This document shows positions 32,721 through 45,706 of a stretch of DNA of 64,000 nucleotides, in pieces. The notes below the pieces were generated by a model, which saw only the letters and a program-made list of their open reading frames with translations, was not told where the DNA came from and ran no database searches. Made by a program: the position numbers and the translations under genes. Within the stretch, counting starts at the first letter, position 1, and each line of letters opens with the position of its first letter. Source of the stretch: Hetaerina americana (Eukaryota > Arthropoda > Insecta > Odonata > Calopterygidae); the NCBI GenBank assembly GCA_022747635.1, contig JAKTNV010000005.1:89047469-89111468 (forward strand), given 5' to 3'.

Positions 32721-35439
32721 TGCTCCGCGCCCATCCTCCTCTACTCATCAAATACGTCCTCATCTCGATATTCCGGATTTCGGTAACAGTTTGCTAATTA
32801 GAATATCGTTATTTTATCTTTCGGGTAAGTTGTAGTGAAACGTTTCTGATGATGACAATTCGACCTATATTTAGTCTGCTATTGCCTGTATCTTACTCTC
32901 GGTTAGCGAGATAATACGACATGACGACGATGTAATTCTAAATCGGAACATTTTATGTCCGTAACATATTAAGTTATTCATTAAAATCCTTTTCAATTTC
33001 CAGCTACTGTAAGGATAATTCATAATTTATATATCTATGTCGCCGCATCACGATTTTTCATGGAAATTATGTAGGATTGTAAGTACATTTTGGTTCTCTG
33101 CTATATATGTTTGAAACTGATACCCTAGTTGTGATGCATTGCAGTTTCTCGATCAACAATGACGAATCCAAGGAAAACTAAACCTCAGCATTTCTATCCA
33201 CTTCGCCCTAACTATCTGAAGTGGCGTGTTGTCTCTCAATTAGTGACGTATTTCTAATGTGCGAGGCTCATGAATGAAAAATCGCTGGGTCTTCCGTTAG
33301 GGTCTAGTATAATATTCCATTTTAGAATATTTGTAATCTTCCCGCAATAAGTTTCCAAATAATTTCGTTCTCCATGTGTTTGTTGCAAAACTGTAAATAT
33401 TTTGGCATATCACATTGAAATAGAATTAAATTATTGACTTTGTAATTCCACCTACTTTATTTAAATTACAAAGACAATAAATTTATTTAATTTCAATGTG
33501 TTATGCGATTTCCATAAAGTTACGCCGGAGACAACAAATTTTACTATGGCATATGACATATTGAAACGGACTCCTGGGACGCATATATTTGCTCTGCGTC
33601 GTTATCTTTGAAAGGCTATGATTCGGTTAAATCTAAGGTTTTTTAATGGGTAGATTTTTAATAACCTAGATCTTTGTTCTTTTTTCGATAAACGTTTCTT
33701 TTATTTATATTTATTACTCATATTAACAGCATGCAATCTGCGTTTAACGTGCTCACGGGCGTAAATATAGTGCTATTGCGCACAAGTATAAATACAGTGG
33801 GACCGGTCACGATAAATTTATATTTTTCGTGGAATATCCGAGTGTTATCCAAACCCACGCCCGTGAAGGTGTTCCTCTAAGTTACGCCGTCCACCGTTGC
33901 GTGCTCAAGGGCATTAGGGATCGTCGGAACCAATGACACTTCGAGGAAATAGCATAAAAAATACGCATCTAATATTTACCCCAAGAAGCTGTGGCCATGA
34001 GGGCGTGAGGGAATTGGGTATGATGTTATTTTCGGGATATTTGTATGGTAGCACGTAATGTCTCACACTGATGCGGTCACATAAGATGGGAGGGACTCGT
34101 TAAAGGCCGGAAAGACTGGTTTATAGCATCGCTGTGCACATCTCTCAAATTTTCATTGTTGTCCCGCCTAACAATTTATTGCGGCGCCAAAATTATTCCC
34201 TTCCAGAATTGTTGAAATGTCAGTATAACAAAAATATGAGAGTGACCAGAAGCAGGTACCCTATGATACATATTGAAACCGGATCGAATTATTTCTGGCT
34301 TTTGTCATGATGAAATAAATAAAAGAGAAAGCAAATAACCTAGATAACGCTGTTTGAATACTTGCGGAAAAGCCTGCTCTCCCGTCACTACACTCACCAT
34401 GAAATTAAACCCCGGAGGAAATCATTAATCATCAAATCGCCAATGAAATCCACTCCTTATGTCGCGTGAAATCGAATTCTCTAAGTCAGACATTTTCTGC
34501 CCTAATGATCTCGTGGAAATGTTCTTAGCATATTAAGATTTATTCCTAAATATGTCGAATAAATGGAAGATTAAATGTATGCGACATGAAAATACCAAAT
34601 TCTGCAAACACCTTCTGATACAATGCAGTGGAGTTCCAAAGCCTGCTCGCAACTTTGCGGTTTTTAACTTCTAAGCTTTTGACAAAATTAAAAACTATTG
34701 TTGTTCAAATTGGTGAGGGGTCGCAAAATTATGCATAAAAATTGCCAATCATTGTATATGATGTGTTACAGAAAAAATATAGATTCCACTGTCACTATCC
34801 TCGATTTAGTCCGCGTCTCCATTGCAAGACACACCCTCTTGCGGGGAAGTTGGATAGATCCACGCCTTGGGTCCGGTAACGCATATAAACTTTCTCTTTT
34901 ACCGGAGAAGTGCAACGGGTGGCACTTTTTTCAAGTAATAAAACGTAAATCGCGAAGATGGTTGGCGTGGGGGGATTATATTGGTTTTGGCTCGCGCGCT
35001 CACACCGATCCGCCGGCTGCGTTGGAAAGTGCGCTCGCGAGACATCCTGAAGTGTCACGTGTCCACACGCTCGCCGATTCCATCAAAGGAAGCTCGTTTC
35101 CAGAGGCTGCGGTCTTTAAGTTACCAAATTGCATACGTGACGCGGAGGGCGTCAGACTCCTTTAGTCGCCTGAAATCGAGTACTCCTACTTCTCTATATT
35201 GAGTCGATGTAGCTATTGCGTTATGATCAAACGAATTTTAAGTTCTATTCCAATTTAAGAAGCATCTTCAAATTGTGTGAGTTCCCTCAAAGCAGAGGAA
35301 CACGCCTAGCCCAAGGGCAGATGCACAAAAAGCGTAATGATAAGCGTAATAATCATCACGTAGACTTAGTATAATACCGGCTCAAAATTAAACAGGAGAC
35401 AAAGTTGTTGGAATCCGTTTGGTTGAAAAAACAATTTTC
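32721..35439. other. Non-coding interval
   Basis: Mostly AT-rich. The 34780-35170 part is GC-richer and gives a 155-codon plus-strand frame (34698-35165) without recognisable motifs; it is not called as a gene. A hairpin lies at 33405-33505. Confidence 0.45.
33405..33505. repeat. Inverted repeat, about 42-bp arms
   Basis: Arms 33405-33447 and 33464-33505 are complementary with a few mismatches and one small indel (cacattgaaat... against ...atttcaatgtg; gactttgtaatt against aattacaaag). Likely a very short MITE. Confidence 0.7.
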
Positions 35440-36040
35440 ACCTGCGTCAGTCATTCGCTCTCTCGTTCACCCGCGCACTTGCGAACCCAACGCGTATTCC
35501 AACGGAGCGTCCTCTAGATAACCAGCTTTCCAACTGCCATAGGGTCTACACATGTGCTGGCCACTCACCTCCTCCCTCGAAATCCAGGACAGCGATCGTT
35601 CTCCGCCGTTGGGCCTCCGCAAACAAACCCGTCGCCGTGGAGTAGAGCCGGACCCAGCCGCACAAGAACTCACTCACTCTCGCCCTCCCGCTCGCTCGCC
35701 TCTTCCCTTGGCGTGCCACAGGAGTTGCGTGCTTCTCCGTAGAGTCGTGGGTTTTTGTTTGCCCACCGACAAGGCTCCATCTCTTGCCCCTCAGCTCAGG
35801 AAGCGAACGGCCTCCTTTCAACCTCCTCTCGCGGCCCTTCCCCCTTTCCTCCTGACCCTGTCCCTCTCTCTCTCCCTCGCCTCGTGCAGACACCCTCTCC
35901 CCACGCGCCGCACCTTCGCGTTATTCTCCCCCGGCGAGGCATCGCCCTCTACCCCCCAGCCCACACGTCCCCCCGTCACGCCCCCTCTTTTCCCCATCTA
36001 CAGGATTCGAGGAGATCCAGTCAACTCACTCTAACTAACC
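35440..36040. other. CpG-rich segment, possible promoter region
   Basis: A sharp rise in GC and CpG against AT-rich flanks. On the plus strand TCAGTC at 35447-35452 is a full initiator match. The first ATG downstream (35552) opens a 160-codon Ser/Pro/Leu-rich frame. A pyrimidine-rich ctctccctcgcctcgtgcag at about 35868-35887 resembles a 3' splice site. On the minus strand GAGGAG|GTGAGT (exon end 35569) is a good donor and could end a leader exon for GMC-2. Which strand is used, if either, cannot be decided. A 233-codon plus-strand frame (35755-36456) runs out into AT-rich DNA and has no family resemblance that I recognise. Confidence 0.35.
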
Positions 36041-36561
36041 CACGTGAAATTCACGAATCCGAAAGCGGCGTCTATACAGCAGAGAATATCGAATTTGAAT
36101 ACGGAGACGCACTGCATTCTTTGTCGCTCGAACCGTCAAAAATTGTTCGAAATTCAGGAAGCATCCATCTCTACCTACTAAAAATTAATAATTCGCAAAA
36201 GTTTCTATTTAACGGCAGGGGAATTAGTTTAGCTTCACGTTGCTTTTTTGCGTTAGTTCGTTTGGCGAGTGAATGTAGAAAAATAATGAAATTTAATCTC
36301 GTACAAATACGTAATGATTTTAGTGAAATCGCTGAATATTGTGTTGCACTTAATCTCCCCTCTTTCCCCACCTTGGGCGCCAGTGGCAACCTAAGTATGT
36401 CTTTTCCGCAAAATCCATTCTTTGGGAAAAAAAGTTGGCCAGCACTCTTTTTCTAAGAAAAGTCTTTAAAGCGTCCGTATTATTGGTGAAGTCTAGGATT
36501 AAATTGGCAATTCGGACTCGACCCAGCCAGGAGAATAGTTCACTTTTTTCGCTTCCCCATT

Positions 36562-36609
36562 GCGTGTTTTGTCACGTAATCTGCAATGGGCTTACGTGAT
36601 AAAACACGC
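36562..36609. repeat. 18-bp hairpin
   Basis: Arms 36562-36579 (gcgtgttttgtcacgtaa) and 36592-36609 are complementary with one mismatch. cccattg and caatggg nearby can also pair. Confidence 0.65.
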
Positions 36610-36789
36610 GTTCGTGCTAGCGTGTCGGAAGCCAAAGCAATCATTACTGTTGAGACGGTGATGAAACCCGACAAGAAATCGAATTGTGTACGCCGTGTTG
36701 TTTTATACATTGTTGAAGTTTCCATGTTTTAAAATTCGTGGCTGGATCAAAACCACCTTGGGAAGAAATAGAAAAAACCCAATTATTTT

Positions 36790-37130
36790 GTTTTTTTAAT
36801 CAATTAACACAATCTCCTTGTAGTTCGATACATTTTTCCGAGCATTTCTCCCACTTCTTTAAGCCGTCCAAAAAGTAAGATTTCTGAAGCTGCTCAAAAT
36901 AGGCATTTTTGTTGGTGATGACCTGCTCGTTCGACGTGAATCGTTTTCCGCCGAGACATTTTTTTCAAGTTTGGAAATTAAAAAAGTCACCGGGAGCAAA
37001 CTCTGGTGAATACAGTAGCTGTTGCCATAATTCGAACTTTAATTTCATAATTTTCCCCATCGGAACTGCGCAGGGGCGCAACAATGCACTGACTTGAAGG
37101 AAGGGAACGTTTTTTCTGGATTTCTTTTGT
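36790..37130 (-). mobile_element. Mariner transposase C-terminal remnant D
   Basis: Minus-strand frames give LYSPEFAPGDFF (third catalytic Asp region, family pattern YSPDLAP.DF), then KKCLGGKRFTSNEQV, then YFLDGLKKWEKC and CIELQGDCV, the usual mariner C terminus. Stops and a frame change break it. The first two catalytic positions are not clearly preserved. No inverted termini found. Confidence 0.7.
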
Positions 37131-37139
37131 CAACGAGTG

Positions 37140-39962
37140 CAAAGCGACGCATAATACTCTCAATTTATCGTTCGTCCTTATTCCGAGTAATCGATAGATG
37201 ATATCGCAGCGATGAGCCCATAAAACAGCAGCATATTCCTAATGAGGTCTAACTAGTGAAAGATAACATCTCCCTTCAACCTTCTCGCTGCAATACTCTT
37301 CTGTCTTCATTTTTTGCTCGATCGTCCGTATGTTCCCCGCTTATGTTTCAATTAAAATACGTGCATGTCATGAGTAAATCTTAAATCCTTTAATCGAGAG
37401 TACCCTTTTTATTTCGATGGTCCTGATTCAGCTGGCGAACGAGAGGGAATTACTCCTATTCCAAAAATTCATCGCTACACACATATTTTGCGTTTGATTC
37501 TAATTTACAAGTGTCGGCCACAAGCGTAGCATTGCATCAAGGCCATCTTCTAATGTTACTTTGATAACCGAACTGCGGAAATATTTCTATAAACCTCTGC
37601 ATCGTTGGCAAATAAGCGTTTTTACCGTTAACTACGGTGTTTCATACTCTCGGTGGCTAGCCCTTGACCATTCATTATTTTTTGAGGTACTTAAAACGAA
37701 TATTTCACGGAATTGTTTTATAAGTATTCATTGGATTTAGCAGCAGTTAGCACGTACGTAGCACATATTCAGATTATCCTCTACATTCATAGATCGTTGC
37801 TTTGGTTTGACGCCGCTAATTTTTCATCGGACCCACCTTATCAGCTCTTCTTCCCCTCGAAGAAGTGTCGTACGTGTCGAAGAAGTGTCGCGTCTGTTTA
37901 ACTTTCACTTCGCACGTATCACACCCCACCTTCGCCGCCATTGCGGTGCCTCGAATCACTCTCCCTTTCAGCCTCCCTCCCCCCCCCTTTGCGTCCTCGT
38001 CTTAGTTGGACCGCCTTCGTCCATCCCGCCGTTTATTCTTCATCATCCTCCACAATTCCTTCGCTACTCATGAAAATTGTCAAAGTACTATAAAATGACT
38101 ATGCACAGTAAAGATTAACTCAGCTCCCCAATTGGTGCACAAGTCTCGGTCATCCTGGTCGCTCTTAATGCAGTGGCAACCATTTCCTTTGATTTGTTTT
38201 TTTTGTGCTTCGAGTTAATATTTCTATTTAGAGAATGTGTTTATGTTTTTTACCACTCCACTAATAGACCATCTGACATTTTCCATCGCAGATTGTCCTC
38301 CCTCTCTTGCATTTGACAAAAACTCTCCCACTACTTATTTATGTCGCAGGTATATATTTATCTTTTTCTGGCCATTACGTTGGTTTCATCTTGGAAATAA
38401 ACCGTGCTTTTTCATCATCCTCTTCTCCGGACTCCCCTATCTCCTCATCATATTCTAGTGTTTTACTCTCTCGGTCTTCATAGATACGTTTATCTTGCCA
38501 TAGAGACGATGGTGGTAATATCCCCGCCACAAGAGTTCATATCCTATTTTACGAATTCCTGCAGTGTTAGTTTCAAATTCATCTGTTGATATAAGCTGGA
38601 CAAAGAACTCAATGAACGTTTATTTTAACAAGCCGATATGCTGGTTGAAATTCAACAAATCATAATAAGATAATGACGTAAATAATTAATGCTTAGCTCA
38701 TCAATATATTCTTTGAAAAATAATACCCATTTAGTGGGATGGCAGTTTTATATGTTCACTGTCAAATATCCGCTGATAGAGATGTCCAATCGAGTATTTT
38801 TTTAATTCAGTGCCATCTTGACGTGCATGCATTTCCTGGGAAAGAAATTGGCTCTCTCACCCTGAGGTGTACACTTCACACTCAGTCGTGTATTGAATGA
38901 GGTCCTCGCCCATCAAATTAGCCTTCGGGTTTCTTACCGCGGTGGTTTTAAGTATATTGAATCATTAGCGGTAATATACGATATGTTTTTCCATGAATTC
39001 TCATTTATTTCCAGCAATATCTGTAGTTGTCGTTAATCAAATCTAAATTATTCAATACAACTGTTATTTTTTTCTAATGAAGTGCCTTCCTATCTGTGCA
39101 TTGTTTCTTTCTATTGAATTTCTAGTCCCATGGGACAATTTACCGATGGGACATTGTCTCATGGGATCCATTATTCATCCATTATTATAAAAATCTTCGT
39201 CCCTGTTCGTCTTCCTTTTCCCATCCTTTGAAACAACTCATCTTTGGCCCACTCAGTCGCTATCCATCAGCTTTTACCTATCTATCATGTTCTTCCTGTT
39301 TTATCAATAATTCTATTGCAATCATCGAGAGGGATCATTTATACTATGCCAAAACTCATCTCTCTGCCATACGCCTCTACCTCACTCCTATTTTTCTCTG
39401 CAGCCAAGATAGCCCAGCCAGTGCTGCGTGCGGTATCTTTTATTAACCCTGGTAAAAATAAAATTTCAATTTTTCTCATACACGTATGCTCCATTGCCCT
39501 ACTGGAAGGAGTAGGCCTCTGTTCGGAATGAGGATGGATTGGAGTCAAAACATCGGAGTGAAATCCTTAAGTTGTCAGTTCTGTCAGTCTAGCCAATATC
39601 ATCACGAAAATTAAACATGAATCGGCTATTAGAAATCAGTAAATGATGAACTTTGAAAATTATCAAAAACCTAGACGGAGCCATGATATCCAACTCTTTT
39701 ATTAAGTCATTGCAACTTTTTTACCTTAAGTCATTGCAAGATCGTCACTCATATTTCGGTATGGGAAAATTGGCAGCAGGAAGAATGGTTTTCCATGGTT
39801 TACCGAACTCAAGAAAAAGGAACAAATGAAGTGGGAGGTTGCTTTCCGAAATGTAATGAAGATGCGAAAGACGACTCGGAGAACAAATTAAGTAGCGTCA
39901 GGCGTGATGTGGTGGAAGTCGAACATAATGAATAACTGATCTTTGCACTTTTCCACGAGTTT
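37140..39962. other. Non-coding interval with small direct repeats
   Basis: AT-rich with no gene. Small duplications: tcgaagaagtgtcg twice at about 37857-37890, and taagtcattgcaa twice at about 39703-39740. Confidence 0.45.
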
Positions 39963-40066
39963 AATTTTTATTTTATTTTACGACCAGGTGTTGATGTATT
40001 GTAATGTTTCGATGTAACTGATGACGATGTAATACCTCGAAACCCGGTCGTAAAATAAAAATTTTA
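39963..40066. mobile_element. Short fold-back MITE
   Basis: The ends ttttattttacgaccaggtg and the complement of cccggtcgtaaaataaaaa form inverted termini of about 35 bp with mismatches. The internal part includes gtaactgatgacgatgtaat. It shares the tacgacc.ggt motif with the element at 12115-12308. Confidence 0.65.
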
Positions 40067-40069
40067 TCA

Positions 40070-41271
40070 AGTGAAAAAGTGCTACGATCAGTTATTCACG
40101 ACTCACGGAGATAGAAAAACAAATTATAATAGTTGCATTTTTGTCCGAGGCTCATGCTAATAGTTACACGTCACTAACCATTTCGCATTTTAAAGCGTAG
40201 ATGTAATTTGCTATTTGCACCAAAACATTTTTTGTCCCATTAAGCGCCATGCCAGATATGCACGTTCTTGTTTCGAACCCTGCATAATAATTAAAATGTT
40301 GATTAACCTAATAACTAGAAAGTTAATTTCTATGCTTATAGCTATTTAGAACTCAACTTAGACTATAGTTAATTTAACCTGAGAATTTTTTCATTCACAT
40401 TTAGATATTAGTCAGAATTTCATATTTCTTTTTTGCAACATATCACTTGCAGCGTTAAAGTCACGTTAATCTAATCAGACGATTTGAAGAGCAGCAGTAT
40501 ATTGTATAATGCATGATTGAATTTGCAGAAGCATTTAATTTTGTGTCTTCGCAAAGTTTTGATAGTGTTTCTGTTATTTTGAAGAAACTGCTTGTAAACT
40601 CATGATTTTGCATTTATGAGACTCGTTCTTCATTCTCTATGGCCACCACAATTATTTCCACCGGTTTGATTGGAATTATCTCAGATTTAAAATCATAACC
40701 ATCGACATCAAATTTTTCCATTTAAATCAATGGCCTCTTCATTATTTGGATCTGCCAGAATTAGTTCAGTGGCATCTGTCAGTTCACTGTTATTTATCCA
40801 ATAAATTATTAAAATATGTTGGCTGATTCATTCTTGTTGCAATATTGCGGAAATGCAATGGAGCCAAATGCATTATCCATGCGATGCAATGCAATGAAGT
40901 CCTTATTTGTTCCTTACAGTTGCCTAATGAACGTGTTCAGTTTAAAATGCATTGGTGAAATACCTCAAATAATTGTGCACCATCGTTTGTAGGAGTTTTT
41001 TTTGGTTTTTCGTTCTACAGCTCATTAAAAGTATCTAATAATCCAATGAGTATTATCGGGGATACTCCTTGGAGACGCATCTCGTCTCCTGCATGGTTAC
41101 CATTTGTCATATTTATCCTCATAAGATTGTTTGAAGAGACGCTCGCACTTCGTATTTAGATTTCGGATACTAAATTATCTTTGTGAGCAACACGATACGC
41201 AAATAAATTTCACAATATTCATCCTTCTTTAATTTAAAATTATCAATAATTGATGTCATGTAAAAATCGAT
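40070..41271. other. AT-rich non-coding interval
   Basis: Nothing recognised. Confidence 0.5.
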
Positions 41272-41465
41272 GCCAGACCCGGTGTTGGCGGGGTAACGTC
41301 CTCGCCTTCCAACCCAAGGGTCGTGGGTTCGATTTCCACCTAGAAAGGTTATCCTCCAGCTAGGGCTTGGGTGTTTGTGATTGTCCTTGATGTAATGTAC
41401 AGGGGTTAGGCCGAAGAAGGGACAATGAAGTCTCAATTTCGCCCCGATAATGTCGTTAAATAAAT
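41272..41465 (+). mobile_element. SINE family S-A, copy 2
   Basis: Head ggtgttggcggggtaacgtc...gtgggttcgatttccacc, body with agctagggcttgggtg, ending near gataatgtcgttaaataaat. Same family as the copies at 28922-29095 and 55812-55990, here in plus orientation. 41466-42319 shows nothing further. Confidence 0.75.
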
Positions 41466-42319
41466 GTATGAATTTCATTGAAATATTATTGGGGTCTTTT
41501 ATAAATATCATTTTGCAGTCATTTTCAAAGCTTTACAGAACGGCGTTTCTTATTGAAATTTTTCACTACCAATATGCTCGACGAAGGCCGTCACTACAGC
41601 CTCACTCGCTGTCTCTTAAAGTTTATTCATCCTTAGAATTTTTCAATATTCTTAGCCTCAGCTTTGGAAAATGTTTTTTGTCCACCTCTTTGACCTTTTC
41701 ATCTCTCATCTCATGCTTGTCATTGTTTTGCTGTTGGCATTGCTTTGAGTTGTCTATTTCTCCAGCATTGTTTTGAGAAAGGTTGTTCAATCCTTGCTTA
41801 ATTTAATCTTCTCCTATGGGGTCATTTTTTCCTGATTCAGCGGATAACAATGGAATTTCGAAATTTTCTTCCAAGTTACGATTATGACATCCCACGGAAG
41901 AACTACACACTTAATACTAGTATTGTTTACTTTTCTGGAGTCAAGAGTTGCCGTCCTAACTTTACCTGTCTGACCTTGATCCACGCCGTGGGGGCTTTTG
42001 CCCCAGTCTTCAGCTTTTTCCTTCGGGAATACAGTGCTGCGACCACGATCATTGGTCACCGACGGTGATTATTTTTGGACCCTCTCCGCAATGAGGTGAG
42101 GAATGGAGCATCATTATATAATATCTACTCATGTGGGGCCACACGCCCTACATCGGGAAAGAGTACTCGAGACGTAGCGTGACCCGCATTCGGTCGTCTA
42201 CCTCACTTGTGAACCCCGTGTACTTCGACACGCCCCCACTCTTTTTAAGACCACTGTGAACAATCTGCCTGCTTCTTCCCTTTCCATTCAAATGCTTTTT
42301 TTAAGTTATCTACCGGATA

Positions 42320-42990
42320 AGGTAGGTTTTGGATGGCACAACTACCAAATAAATATTTCGTGACTCCTAACAAAATATAAAATCCGGTATCCTACTCTGC
42401 ATCGGGTCCCTCTTCATCTCTGAGTACTTTCTTCCTCCCTTCATTCCGTCCAACATCCCTATCCTGTTCCTTCCCTTTCGTCGTTTGCCTAACATCCTCC
42501 CCTCTATTACAGTCTTCAACATCCCACTGCCGGTCAACACCCCCTTCATCCATTTTTCCTGCCTCCATAGGATTTCTCCCAACAAACTCCTCTCTTCGGT
42601 CACCATACCATGTACTTCCTCATTTGTTTTCTTCTCGGTCCATTTCACCTTCTCCATTCTTCTCCACACCCACATTTCAAAATCCTCCAGTCTACGTCTA
42701 TCCTCCTGATTCAATGACCGCTTTTCCGCACCGTACATAGCTACGCTCCATATCAAAGTTTTTACGAGTCTTTTCTTAACATCCTTTCTCAACGTCCCTG
42801 TCATTAACTCCCTCCTCTTTGTGAAAGCCTCTTTGCCTAGCGCAATTCTTCTCCTTACGGCCCTACTACTTTGACCGTGTTGATCCAAAACACTTCCGAG
42901 ATACGTAAACTGTTCTACCTGCTCTAGTTTTTGCCCTCCTATTTTAATGTTTAGCTTAGCCTTTTTCTTTCTGGAAAATCGCATAACCTT
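42320..42990 (-). mobile_element. LINE family L-A, 5'-truncated copy with a long open frame
   Basis: Minus-strand frame 43032-42367 stays open for 221 codons and gives KVMRFSRKKKAKLNIKIGG, QVEQFTYLGSVLDQHG, SVAMYGAEKRSLNQEDRRR, FEMWVWRRMEKVKW, GEILWRQEKWMKG and a basic tail. This is the standard C-terminal part of a non-LTR reverse transcriptase ORF. Homology to the copy at 47820 stops near 42985, marking 5' truncation. The 3' end is the shared terminal sequence (plus strand aaggtaggttttggatggc). Confidence 0.85.
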
Positions 42991-45704
42991 TGCTTTGCTC
43001 AAATGTTTTGAGGTGTTAAAAATGAATAACACTTGCCTGGCTTGGGCTTTTATCGACTGGGCATATTTTTATGTCCGTGATACTCAGTCAATCCGTGCAT
43101 ATATTTAGTTGATTTGTTCGACTATGAATGGCTTTGATCTAGTTGACTATTCGATCGGAGTACAGGTATATTTATTGTACTTTATTTAGTTAAAAGGACA
43201 AATTCAATGTGATTCTACTCCTTGAAATGGAACTGCCCCCTTAGTCGTCCGTATTCCAATGCGCCTTCTCGCTAAACTGGGACCAATTTCGTTGATGGGA
43301 ATTCTCACTTATTATTTATAATTTGGATGGGTCGGTCACAGACCATTATGTTAAGATTTGTCAGTGACTGCACAACTGAGTATTCTGTTTCCGCTGGTTT
43401 CGATACCGAGGTTTCTTGGGCATAGTATAGTGGTCATGTTTTTCTTGCTCTTTGATGTGAGAGGTTTTTCGTGTAATATGTCAGTTTTGTTAATAGTTGG
43501 ACCTCACGCAAGTGGAACAGAATGAATGGGCCTGATGGACGCATTGATCTCCTTATCAGTGCTATCTCCTTGCATTTGCTAAATATCTGTTACTCGTGTC
43601 CTATATTTCTTTCTCCCGCTGGCTTCTTGAAAAATACCATCATAAAATGCAATATATTTCTAAATTCGAACTTAGAATCATTTTTTTGAGAATATTTTTT
43701 GATTGCATTTGACATTTTTCCCATCTTACGAAATTTATTTATGCGCATAATTTTAGGTTTTATTGGTTTTTCATACGAATAGAAAATCTTAATTCTAAAT
43801 ACATTTGGCGAAGCACTTAATTTTTAAAATTAATGATGGAAGGCGATGGATCAAGGTGAAAAAAGAAACATTTTGTGTGGGTAATTAAAACGGCTTGATA
43901 ATTTTTCGCACATTTCTAATGAAAAAAAACCCAGCCGGTTTCAACTCTTTTGCTTAATTATCTCTGTAATCCCTTTCATAACGACGCGTCAGCTTATAAA
44001 CAGGTTTGGATGTGTGGGTTATAATTAAATTATTTAATTACTTACAAAGTACGTCATTCGTATCTACTGGTGCGTGCCCTTCGACTCCAACCTCCGGAAC
44101 TCTTAGCGGAACTTATTACGACGTTATTCATAAAGCCACCGAGGTACTTCATGTGCTTGTTTCTTGGCCGTTGGGTTTAGCTAAAGGTTTCTCTGAGGTC
44201 CGTGCGCATTAGTTAATGTTTATTTAATGCTTATTTTCTGATTTAATTGCATGACTTTAAATATCGGTGTGCAAGACACTTGTGTCCTGCCCTTTTTGAA
44301 AGACGTTTTTAAAAAAACTCTTCCTTTGTCAAAACGCAACTATACGTAATTTCTTGATTTGGGAATCTGGTAATTCTGAAATTGCTAAAAAATTGACTGT
44401 TATCAAATGACTCACTCCTGTCATTCACATTTACGGACGTTTACAATCAGATGCAGGTATTATCTTACGCCTGCATTCCATCAGTACATGTGCTTTTCAT
44501 ATTTGTACAGTCGAATTTTTTGTGATTTCTTTGGTGTCGCTTGCTTGTATGGTTCCTGCGCTTCCGGTTTGACTTACCATGGTGGCGTTATAACTTATCA
44601 TGTGTCTTTGTCATTGTATTGCTGTTGCAGTTTACGCGCCAACAATTAGTTCATAAGTTTTAATGAGGGAAGTCGTTAAATCCGGTAACTGATGTTGGAT
44701 GCATTTAATTAATGCGTTGTGCCTTGGATACGAAATCGACCGCTCGTCTGGTAAAATTTTGGAAGTAATTATGCTATCAATTGTAAATAAGTGTACATTC
44801 CTTTAAAGAAGTGGCATAAGTGAATGTGGATTTCGATTAAGAGAGGTATTCCGCCTATGGCGTAACTGGATGCATTAGAAGCCACAGTACGAACGCCGCC
44901 TTTTACACTGCGCTTTTATTGCATTAATGTGTCGCATAAATTTAAAATTAGGTAAACATCTTGGACAAGGAAAAAATGATTGCTTAAGAGAGCATGTGTG
45001 CACTAAGAGGAGAAATGATTATGATAGCATTTTTTCATTGGCATGTGTGACCGACTTCTTGAATGCCACCTCCGCAGTCGCACGTTTTCTCTGCATTAGT
45101 TCCTAGAAAGTGGATTATTTGAAGGTAATAAAAGGTATAATGAATTCTATAACCATCCTGTAAATTTTCCAAGTGTGAAGGGAAAGGAAATAGTTTAGAA
45201 ATAAAGGTTTTTTACTGTTGTTAAAAACAATTTCTTCGAATAAAAAGAATTCGTTGTAGTTTCCAGGGGCTATTAAAAGCTGACTATAAGTATCATACAG
45301 TCCTAGCTGCATGCAGGTGTATCTGGCGAACAAAGTCTGCAGAAAATACAAAATGCCGTAACGGAACGTTTGAAAAAAAGTATTTTTTCTTGTAAGTGAT
45401 GGAATATTTTAAACTGTCGATAGCGAAAGGCGTTTTTGATAACCGGTATCACTCAAATTAATCGGCCCAATAAATATGTGGTGAAAGATGGAATTGGAAG
45501 TCATGCGAGTTTCTAGACATCTATAATTAGAAAATTCACTGAGTTTTACTTGACAAATTAGGCTTATTCATCATAACTATTGATTTGAATTTTATTCGAC
45601 AGCTTCAACGAATAAATTTCCTGAAGGCAAAGCCTATCTTGAATATTTGCGCGCGGATGAATCAACAATTATGGGTGTTTCATGCGTATATCTTTAATTT
45701 TATG
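42991..45704. other. AT-rich non-coding interval
   Basis: Only short random frames. No repeat that I can assign. Confidence 0.5.
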
Positions 45705-45706
45705 TA

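Noticed and set aside
34698..35165. 155-codon plus-strand frame
   Set aside because: No motif, no splice signals or partner exons; composition follows local GC.
35755..36456. 233-codon plus-strand frame
   Set aside because: Its first half is low-complexity Pro/Ser from CpG-rich DNA, its second half AT-rich with no recognisable domain. Kept only as a note in the CpG-rich segment.
42367..43032. 221-codon minus-strand frame as a host gene
   Set aside because: Motifs and sister copies show it is the end of a non-LTR reverse transcriptase ORF.
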